Assembly (NCBI GenBank): GCA_002471345.1
Contig: DKPS01000273.1
Location: 1 to 61,546 of the forward strand
Direction of reading: 5' to 3'
DNA length: 61,546 nucleotides
From: Saprospiraceae bacterium UBA7328
GTDB taxonomy: Bacteria; Bacteroidota; Bacteroidia; Chitinophagales; Saprospiraceae
Shown here: positions 1 through 6,613 of the stretch, one piece after another
How positions within the stretch are numbered: the first letter of the stretch is position 1
Layout: each line of letters opens with the position of its first letter
Made by a program: the position numbers and the translations under genes
Notes under the pieces: model-generated
Databases searched by the model: none
Seen by the model: only the letters and a program-made list of their open reading frames with translations
Told to the model about the DNA's origin: nothing

Positions 1-139
1 TCTGTGCACATCCCAAAACGTCTTTTCTCTTTAATACCAATGGAATGGCCTTTTCCTGTATTTCTGTAGGGACAGAATAGTTTTTTTTCTCTAGGGCCTC
101 AAGGATTGGAGATATGATCTCCAGTTTATCAAAATTCAT
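1..139 (-). CDS. DEAD-box RNA helicase, N-terminal part (cut by window edge)
   Basis: Reading the minus strand from an ATG at 139 gives 46 residues before the window ends. They carry the Q-motif region of DEAD-box ATP-dependent RNA helicases: an aromatic residue near the N-terminus (MNFDKLE), a central helix, then a Tyr followed by PTEIQ, and a run leading into KDVLGCAQ, which directly precedes the Walker A (motif I) in this family. The short N-terminus resembles RhlE-type helicases, which unwind structured RNA in ribosome assembly and cold adaptation. The rest of the gene lies outside the window, so length and the C-terminal tail cannot be judged. The family call is firm and the subtype is inferred. 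Confidence 0.85.
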   Translation of the reverse strand, partial: MNFDKLEIISPILEALEKKNYSVPTEIQEKAIPLVLKRKDVLGCAQ

Positions 140-453
140 AATTCACATTTGTCGCACATCACATCTGACTACATTGGAAGTGGTCATGGGAAGGCATAAA
201 CGGCAAAGGTACGACAAAAACACATTAAATAATTTGTCTATATATAAACATTTATTTAATAAGGAATTGTATTTACATCATGAATTATTGCAAGGTCAAC
301 ACAGCATTTTAATTATATGAGATTATTCTAATCTTGACCCAAAAAGTGAAGTCCAAAATTCTATGAACAGTCATACTTCGTTTGACTTTCATGAAAAGAA
401 TATTCTAAATATCAACTATCACATCAAAATCACAGTTATAATACCTATTTGAA
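140..453. other. Intergenic stretch upstream of the helicase gene
   Basis: This stretch separates the helicase start from the remains of the anchor-protein gene. No supported gene is present. A plus-strand open frame here (114-320) has no recognisable composition and overlaps the helicase coding region, so it is not accepted. The only signal seen is a possible promoter for the helicase at 204-211. Confidence 0.5.
204..211 (-). promoter_or_regulatory. Possible -7 box (TACCTTTG) of the helicase gene
   Basis: On the minus strand the sequence TACCTTTG matches the Bacteroidota -7 consensus TAnnTTTG. It lies about 65 bases upstream of the helicase ATG, which would give a leader of roughly 58 bases. 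A clear -33 TTTG at the usual spacing is not visible, so the call rests on the -7 match and position alone. Confidence 0.35.
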
Positions 454-1645
454 TCAATTTACTATAGATCTATTTTTATTCTTTTCTAATATAAAGGCTA
501 CCCCAAAAATTACGAGAAGTAGACTAAGAACTATTAGGCCTCATTCTCCTATTGTCGGAACTGATGGGCAATCCAAACATGAATCAGTTGTAAAATTAGA
601 GGTGAATATTCCATCAGTAACTGAGATAATAGATGGTTTCCCAGGAGCTGTATAAAATGGTAATTTGTACATTCCTGATGTTCCTTCTTCGGGTATGGGT
701 GTGGCAATTGGAATTGGATTTCCCGTAGCATCTAACATGTGCCCATCATTTGCAGAGAGATTAATGCATAATCCAGAAATCGAATTTGGTAGGCCGTTAC
801 CTAGACTACCAGCATTAGCTCTGACCACTAATGAATCCGCAATATTTAACACCCGACACAGTTGATATGTTATTAGGGTTTGAACAGTTACATGGATCTA
901 AAACAGAGATGTCAAGAGAGGTATAACAATTCGCAGAAGGCATAAAAGCAATATTGAATAATGCGATCACCCAGTTTGGCAAAGGTTGTGGAATATTTAT
1001 CACAATAGGTTGATTGGCTGGCATGCCATTGCAATTATTATTTCCAATAGAAATACCAAAACCTCCTCCAGATCGAAATCCGCACATATTCACTCCATCT
1101 ATGCAAACATTATATCTAAAATCACCTCCAGTCATTGTATTATGTTGGGTAATATATCCCGTCTTTCCAGTAGATGGGCAAAAAAATGTAAAATTTGAAA
1201 TTGGATCACACATCGCTGGGCCTGCATTCAACCTATAAGTACAATTTATTGAATTTGAAATATTCGAAGAAATCACTAAACTGCCCACTTCGAAAGGCTC
1301 TAAACCTGAATACTCAATTTCAAATATTGACTCTTGACCAGGCGGTATTACTTCATCTGGCTGCGATTTAATTTCGAAGCGGCCCGTTGCTCCCGTTATA
1401 GAAAGCGGCTAGCTTAATACCAAGTCTTGATCTCCTTCATTTGTGATAGACCAAAATAATGATGATGGACCAACAGATGTAATATATTATTCATCCTTCC
1501 AACTGATTAAATTAGGATGTTCGATTACATTATGAGCATCCAAGTGCTTATGATCTTCCATCACTTCCCACACGGTCATAACAGGCTGGCTCATAAGTGT
1601 CGTTGTCATTAGAATAGGAAGAAGTATACCAATCAGTGTTTTCAT
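454..1645 (-). pseudogene. Decayed secreted protein gene with anchor-D-like domain and IPTL-type C-terminal anchor
   Basis: Translation from the ATG at 1645 starts with a signal peptide (MKTLIGILLPILMTT), followed by a stretch typical of choice-of-anchor-D / Ig-like secreted proteins (FEIEYSGLEPFEVGSL). The frame is broken by TAA at 1487-1489, TAG at 1409-1411, a frameshift between about 815 and 852, and TGA at 541-543. Past the last stop the frame continues as GLIVLSLLLVIFGVAF and a basic tail. With the preceding VPTIGE this reconstructs an IPTLSEWG-type anchor: motif, membrane helix, charged end. The TGA sits where the motif Trp (TGG) is expected. The product would have been a surface or exported protein. 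Four independent lesions make this a dead gene and not a sequencing artefact. Confidence 0.8.
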
Positions 1646-1739
1646 ATGTGGATTATGCTACAAGTAGAAATAACACTCTACTCCAATATCCTCTCCATCT
1701 CTTTACAATTATTTCCCATTGATCACAAATGCCTTAAAA

Positions 1740-1770
1740 CAAAAAAACCTGATGCTCAAAAGCACCAGGT
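1740..1770 (-). terminator. Rho-independent terminator of the repeat-lipoprotein gene
   Basis: On the minus strand a 10-bp stem (ACCTGGTGCT / AGCATCAGGT, one imperfect pair) with a TTTG loop is followed by a run of seven T. It lies about 50 bases past the stop codon at 1821, in the right orientation. Confidence 0.8.
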
Positions 1771-1820
1771 CCACCATGATTATACTAAAGGGTTAGCAAA
1801 AACCATTAGTGCCTATATTT

Positions 1821-3086
1821 CTATCCATGATAACATAAAACAATTGCAGCCTCTAATTCCTCTTCTGAGTTAATTGTCTCCTTGCTTCCATCTTCTTTTG
1901 TAATAGTTATAGGAAAAGATAATGTTGAATCCCCAGCAGTTTCGCCATTGTCATCATACCATTTTTCTAAGATATCTTCAGCTTCATCATCACTATTTGC
2001 TTCTACGGATGTGTTATCTGGGAGCAGAATAGTTATAGGGTAATCAATGTCAAAACATAGATCTTCAAAATCTTCTCCGATTTCATAATCATCATAGCAC
2101 ATACCAAATGCAACCTCTAGTTCCTCTTCTGAATTTATAGTTTGAGTTGTACTATCTGCCCATACTATATCAACAGGATAAATGAACATTGGAAACGACT
2201 CCGTTGTATCTGATACAGAATCAAAGTAGTTGTCAAAAATTTCTTCTAAATCATCTTCATTATTTGCAGTCGTTGTACTTCCATTAGGAAGTTGAATTGT
2301 AATTGGAAATACTAAAGCAAAACAATCATCTTCAAATTCATTTTCATATTCATCCTCATACTCATGCCCATAATCATCATTTTCAAAGTCATCAAAACAC
2401 TCATCTAATACTGCATACAATTCTTCATCAGAATTTACAGTTTGCAAAGCTCCATCCTCCAAAATAAGGTCTACTGGGTATACTAAAGTTGGGTCTTCGG
2501 CATTTTCTCCATTGGTCATAAACCATTGTTCTACAAGGTTTTCGAAAGTAGAATCATTATCTACAGATTGTGTTGTGCCATCTGGGAACGAGATGGTAAT
2601 GGGATAGCTAAAAGAGAAGCATAGATCCTCAATCTCACCTTCGTAATCTTCAAGGTATTCGCATTCTTCATAATCATAACAATTATAAATGAGCTCTTCT
2701 AACTCTTCTTCAGAATTGACATCTTGTATAGCACCCGCTGATAGAGTCACTTGTATTGGAAACTTAAAAGTAGGATAAGACTCAGCATTTTCATTTGCTT
2801 GAAACCATGCATCAAGAGCATCGTCTAATTCCTGATCACTTCCTAAAGATGTCTCCGTTCCATCAGGGTAAATTACTGTGATGGGATAGACTAGAGCAAA
2901 ACAATCCAAAGAATCCTGATACTCTGAATCCTCTTCCATACTATTCGAAAAGTTATTAAGAAGGCTCGCATTTTCTCTTATCTCTGGGCTATCTAAATTT
3001 CCTATATCTGACTTGTCACAAGAAGCTAAAAACAGGGTTAATAAAAGACCAGCTAAAGAGAATTTCAAGAATTTCATAATCGACAT
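1821..3086 (-). CDS. Acidic lipoprotein of four cysteine-bracketed tandem repeats
   Basis: The 421-residue product starts with a lipoprotein signal peptide ending in the lipobox LASC (Cys23), so it is probably lipid-anchored in the envelope. After a short spacer come four repeats of about 75 residues, each starting and ending with Cys: 62-136, 156-230, 255-330 and 344-418. Each repeat has two related halves: YPITxxxPDGT with an acidic helix ending in W or Y, then (F/Y)P(I/V)xxxxDG followed by NSEEEL. The linkers are rich in Asp, Glu and Tyr, most extreme around residues 231-254. No enzymatic motif is visible. Similar repeats occur in other Bacteroidota lipoproteins of unknown role. The paired cysteines suggest a disulfide per repeat and the acidity suggests cation binding; both are inference. 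It stands alone, with its own terminator. Confidence 0.85.
   Translation of the reverse strand: MSIMKFLKFSLAGLLLTLFLASCDKSDIGNLDSPEIRENASLLNNFSNSMEEDSEYQDSLDCFALVYPITVIYPDGTETSLGSDQELDDALDAWFQANENAESYPTFKFPIQVTLSAGAIQDVNSEEELEELIYNCYDYEECEYLEDYEGEIEDLCFSFSYPITISFPDGTTQSVDNDSTFENLVEQWFMTNGENAEDPTLVYPVDLILEDGALQTVNSDEELYAVLDECFDDFENDDYGHEYEDEYENEFEDDCFALVFPITIQLPNGSTTTANNEDDLEEIFDNYFDSVSDTTESFPMFIYPVDIVWADSTTQTINSEEELEVAFGMCYDDYEIGEDFEDLCFDIDYPITILLPDNTSVEANSDDEAEDILEKWYDDNGETAGDSTLSFPITITKEDGSKETINSEEELEAAIVLCYHG
1833..2903 (-). repeat. Four tandem protein-coding repeats (about 75 residues plus linker each)
   Basis: The coding sequence of the lipoprotein carries four divergent in-frame repeats with cysteines 74-75 residues apart in every copy. 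DNA identity between copies is modest, so this is an old duplication and not a recent slippage array. Confidence 0.8.
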
Positions 3087-3303
3087 GAATTGACGTTTTT
3101 GTTGTTTAAGAATATTGTCATCAGAAATAAAACAGTTATGATTTGGCCTACCCTACCACTAATTCTTATTTTTTTTGAAAATTATTTTTGGAAATTCTAA
3201 TTTTAGTTTCTTCCAATCCTGAACCCCTATAATCATTGGAGTTTCGTGCCTCTACTTCACTAATCTCTTTTTTTATAATCCCTTCATCTTTTGCTACTAT
3301 TTA

Positions 3304-3326
3304 TTTAGTCCTACTAAATTTTTAGT
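3304..3326 (+). promoter_or_regulatory. Candidate BlaI operator: overlapping inverted repeats TTTAGT / ACTAAA / TTTAGT
   Basis: Three half-sites alternate as TTTAGT (3304-3309), ACTAAA (3313-3318) and TTTAGT (3321-3326), forming two nested inverted repeats 48 bases upstream of the blaI-like start. BlaI/MecI repressors bind short dyads and usually repress their own operon. A weak -7-like TAGCATTG lies between the dyad and the ATG. The operator role is inferred from position and symmetry. Confidence 0.45.
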
Positions 3327-3373
3327 GTGTTTACCAATTTTTTAATGGGCTAGCATTGCATTAAATTTTTACA

Positions 3374-3739
3374 ATGGAACTAACTAAAAGGGAGAATCAA
3401 ATCATGCAGATTATTTGGCAGTTAAAAAAAGCTGTCATAAGAGACATAGTAGATCAATTTCCTAGTCCCCAACCTCATTACAACACGGTTGCCTCTTTAG
3501 TAAAAATATTAGTAAAAAAAAGAGTCCTTCAATCAGAACTTATTGGAATTACTCATCAATACAGCCCTACTCAAGATTTTGAAGAGTATAGAGAAGAGCA
3601 CATTGAGGAAATCAAAGAAAAGTTTTTTGACAATTCATTTTCTAAAATGATGGTTCATTTTGCAAAAACTGAAAAAATGACCGATCAAGAGCGTGAAGAA
3701 TTAATAAAAATTATCAAGTCTACTAGTCCAGAATCATGA
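3374..3739 (+). CDS. BlaI/MecI/CopY-family transcriptional repressor
   Basis: The 121-residue protein matches the BlaI/MecI family in length and layout. A winged helix occupies about residues 1-75, opening with LTKRENQIMQIIWQL and including the recognition region around PSPQPHYNTVASLVKIL. It is followed by a helical dimerisation tail. Family members bind dyad operators as dimers and are released when a cognate M56 sensor peptidase triggers their cleavage. The stop overlaps the start of the downstream M56 gene by four bases (ATGA), so the two are translationally coupled. A candidate operator lies just upstream. The target regulon beyond its own operon is unknown; in Bacteroidota such pairs are not restricted to beta-lactam resistance. 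Confidence 0.9.
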   Translation: MELTKRENQIMQIIWQLKKAVIRDIVDQFPSPQPHYNTVASLVKILVKKRVLQSELIGITHQYSPTQDFEEYREEHIEEIKEKFFDNSFSKMMVHFAKTEKMTDQEREELIKIIKSTSPES

Positions 3740-6120
3740 TAATATTACTTTTTAAAGCATCACTTGTAGCTGTAATACTTTTGGCCTTTTACAAATTTTT
3801 TTTAGAAAAAGAGACTTTCTTTTCAGCCAATCGCATATACTTGTTAAGCTGCCTAGCATTATCATTTTCACTCCCTTTTATTGTTCTTCCTGAGGTGATA
3901 CAAAATCAAGGTGTAGTCACTAGTTGGATAGAAACCTTAAGTCAATCAAGTGATATCGTTACACTCAACAATTCTGATATCTACAAGGAAAATTTACCGA
4001 CGAAAAATATTCAGAATAATGCAACATCAATATTAGGATCAAAAGATCACAAAAAGATGTCCTATTCTGATCAAATTCAACCACATTCTGAAGAAGAACA
4101 AGCATCTACTTTAACAAAAGAGTCAGAATCTGTCAAAGGAATAGGATTTTGGATAATAGCAATTTATTTGTTTGGTGTGGTGGTCTTATCACTCAGCCTT
4201 ATAGGTCAAGTTATCAATATGCTATGGAAAGTGATCAGGACTAAGGACAGAATAGTCAGCGATGAAGGAGTCATTGTTAATATGAAAAGTGAAATAGAAC
4301 CTTGTTCATTTTTCAAATATATATTCATCAATCCATCTAGCTATGATTACGAAACTTATGAGCAGATATTGGCCCATGAAAAAATCCATGTCAGTAAGAT
4401 GCATTCGATGGATCTTCTTATTTCAGAACTCGCCGTGATTTTTCTTTGGTTCAATCCTTTCGTTTGGATACTAAGAAAAGAAGTAGAAAAAAATATTGAA
4501 TACCAAACTGATGACATTTTAGTCGCCAATAAAACTGTTGCCAAACAAGAATATCAATTAAACTTGGTAAAAATAGCGTGCTACCAAAAGCCTCTATCTA
4601 TCACAACAAACTATAATCAATCATTAATTAAACAACGCATCATGAAAATGAATAACAAAAAATCTAATCGCTTTGGGCTATGGAAGTATACCTTTCTGGC
4701 TCCCACAATATTTGTGGTTTTATTACTGCTAAATAAACCACTTACAACTTTTGCGCAAGAGGAGTCTCTGTCTTCTATAAGTTCGGAATTCACAACAGAA
4801 GAACAATCAGAAAATGTTAATATCTCAAATGGTAAAACTCAGGTTGAGGACGTTATAATGGGAGCTCCGTATCCATTAGATGGAAATGAAATGGATATTG
4901 ATATTCCTTATGATCCTGAATGCAACTTACTTCTAAAAGCCATCAGATCCGAGGATATTGGAGAAATCAAAAGGCTAATTAAAAAAAATAATGCAAACTG
5001 TAAAGTCTCCAATCCAGGATATGAAGTACTAGTAGAAAATGCAGATGGAAAACATTACCAGAGATCACACGCTAGGACTCCTTTATCTGCTGCTGCAAGA
5101 GTGGGAAATTTAGAAATTGCTAAATTACTTATTCAAGAAGGGACAAAAATTGATCATCATGGAAAAGACACCACATCACTGAGCGAAGCTGCTCACGAGG
5201 GGCATTTGGACTTCGTAATTTACCTCCTTGACGAAGGAGCCGATGTGAATTCAAAAAGTGGCCCATATGGAAGCGCTTTAGGTGGAGCTGCTCATGGAGG
5301 GCACAATGACATCATAAACTTGCTAATTGGTAAAGGTGCAAACGTGAACATGAAGGGAGGAGCCTATGGTACAGCCCTGAGTTCTGCTGCAAATGCCGGA
5401 CATACTGAAAGTATAAGTCTTATGCTTTCAAAAGGAGCTGATATAGATGCTAATAGTGGCGCATATGGCACTGCTCTAAACACAGCAGCCAATAATGGAC
5501 ATGCAAAAGCTATAGAACTTCTTTTAAAAAAAGGAGCTGATATAGATGCTAAAGGCGGTGCTTATGGTTCTGCTCTGAATACAGCCGCTAATAATGGACA
5601 TATGAAGGCCATTGAAACTTTATTGGACAAAGGAGCAAATGTAGATGTCAAAGGAGGATCTTATGGCACTGCCTTGAACACTTCAGCTAACAATGGACAT
5701 GTCAAAGTCATTGAGTTACTCTTAAAGAAAGGTGCTGATATAAATGCTTCTGGTGGTGCTTATGGAACAGCTCTAAGTACTGCTGCTAATAATGGACATA
5801 CCCATGTGATTAATCTCTTATTAGAGAAAGGTGCTGATGCTGACGCACCTGGAGCTGTATATGGAACACCTTTAAATACGGCGGCTAATAATGGTCATGT
5901 AGATGTCATAAAACTTCTTCTTGATAAAGGGGCTAATATAAATGCAGCTGGGGGATCTTATGGCACAGCTATTGGAACAGCTGCCAATAATGGTCATAAT
6001 GCAGTTGTAGAATTACTGATCGATAAAGGAACTAATGTAAATGGATCTGGAGGTGCATATGGCACTGCTCTAAATACAGCAGCTAATAATGGGCATATAA
6101 GCACAATAAAATGTTACTAA
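3736..6120 (+). CDS. M56-family (BlaR1-like) sensor peptidase fused to ankyrin repeats; reading frame ends at a frameshift
   Basis: Residues 1-17 and about 34-50 form N-terminal membrane helices, with a third near 135-155. The M56 zinc site HEKIH follows, inside ILAHEKIHVSKMHSMD, with a further hydrophobic region and then a helix at about 318-335 (FLAPTIFVVLLLLNK). After that helix, on the outer side by the usual topology, an array of about 33-residue ankyrin units begins. The common unit is GTALNTAANNGH followed by a helix, LLLxKGAD and a GGAY turn. Known M56 sensors carry a ligand-binding domain there; here ankyrin repeats replace it. The frame stops at 6120 because a run of four A (6108-6111) is one base short: adding one A gives IKMLLKKGAD and continues into the segment at 6111-6533. 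It overlaps blaI by four bases and is presumably co-regulated. Confidence 0.85.
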   Translation: MIILLFKASLVAVILLAFYKFFLEKETFFSANRIYLLSCLALSFSLPFIVLPEVIQNQGVVTSWIETLSQSSDIVTLNNSDIYKENLPTKNIQNNATSILGSKDHKKMSYSDQIQPHSEEEQASTLTKESESVKGIGFWIIAIYLFGVVVLSLSLIGQVINMLWKVIRTKDRIVSDEGVIVNMKSEIEPCSFFKYIFINPSSYDYETYEQILAHEKIHVSKMHSMDLLISELAVIFLWFNPFVWILRKEVEKNIEYQTDDILVANKTVAKQEYQLNLVKIACYQKPLSITTNYNQSLIKQRIMKMNNKKSNRFGLWKYTFLAPTIFVVLLLLNKPLTTFAQEESLSSISSEFTTEEQSENVNISNGKTQVEDVIMGAPYPLDGNEMDIDIPYDPECNLLLKAIRSEDIGEIKRLIKKNNANCKVSNPGYEVLVENADGKHYQRSHARTPLSAAARVGNLEIAKLLIQEGTKIDHHGKDTTSLSEAAHEGHLDFVIYLLDEGADVNSKSGPYGSALGGAAHGGHNDIINLLIGKGANVNMKGGAYGTALSSAANAGHTESISLMLSKGADIDANSGAYGTALNTAANNGHAKAIELLLKKGADIDAKGGAYGSALNTAANNGHMKAIETLLDKGANVDVKGGSYGTALNTSANNGHVKVIELLLKKGADINASGGAYGTALSTAANNGHTHVINLLLEKGADADAPGAVYGTPLNTAANNGHVDVIKLLLDKGANINAAGGSYGTAIGTAANNGHNAVVELLIDKGTNVNGSGGAYGTALNTAANNGHISTIKCY

Positions 6121-6530
6121 AAAAGGGGGCTGATGTTAATGCGGCTGGAGGCTCTTATGGTACTGCTTTAAGCACCGCAGCTAATAATGGACATGTTAGC
6201 ACGATCAAATTGTTACTGGATAAAGGAGCAGATGTGAATGCCAATGGAGGTGCTTATGGAAATGCATTAAATACTGCTGCAAATAATGGTCATCTTGAAA
6301 CTATTAAGGTTCTGATACAAAAAGGAGCAAAAATAGATGCTATAGGAGGCGCATATGGTACTGCTTTGAGTACGGCAACTAATAATGGACACTTGGATGT
6401 TATTAAATATCTAATTACAAAAGGAGCTGATGTAAATACACGTGGAGGTGCTTATGGTAGTGCCTTGGGCACGGCTCACTATGCAAAACATAAGAATATA
6501 GTGAAGTTTTTAGTGTCAAAAGGAGCTGAA
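5071..6530 (+). repeat. Array of about 15 ankyrin-type 99-bp coding repeats
   Basis: The unit is 33 codons with the core (Y)GTALNTAANNGH, then LLLxKGADxxAxGGA. Units in the middle of the array are very similar at the DNA level (for example the ctaataatgg and aaaggagc words recur every 99 bases), which suggests recent duplication or gene conversion. The first and last units are more divergent. The array crosses the frameshift at about 6108. Confidence 0.9.
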
Positions 6531-6533
6531 TAA
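6111..6533 (+). pseudogene. C-terminal ankyrin segment of the frameshifted M56 gene
   Basis: This 140-residue frame starts inside an ankyrin unit (MLLKKGADVNAAGG) and carries four more complete or near-complete units before a natural end at residue E140. It has no start signal of its own and reads on exactly from the upstream gene if one A is restored in the run at 6108-6111. It is the detached 3' end of that gene and not an independent ankyrin protein. The restored protein would have about 930 residues. A homopolymer sequencing error, or reversible slippage in vivo, would make the gene whole. Confidence 0.8.
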
Positions 6534-6574
6534 TCGTTCTTTCAAATTCTGATAATAAGGAACATATATTTCTT

Positions 6575-6612
6575 TTACCAAAGGCTGTAGACATACCTAT
6601 AGCCTTTGGTAA
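6575..6612. terminator. Shared hairpin terminator between convergent genes
   Basis: A perfect 12-bp stem (TTACCAAAGGCT / AGCCTTTGGTAA) with a 14-base loop sits between the ankyrin gene (plus) and the TonB receptor gene (minus). T-tracts are short on both sides, so efficiency is uncertain, but position and stem length fit a bidirectional terminator. Confidence 0.65.
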
Positions 6613-6613
6613 T

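Noticed and set aside
114..320. Plus-strand open frame of 68 codons at the left edge
   Set aside because: It overlaps the helicase coding region antisense and its composition is not protein-like; the minus-strand helicase reading explains the DNA.
5071..6530. Regular 99-base DNA repeats that at first look like a repeat array such as CRISPR
   Set aside because: The unit is a multiple of three, stays in frame and encodes ankyrin motifs; there are no unique spacers.
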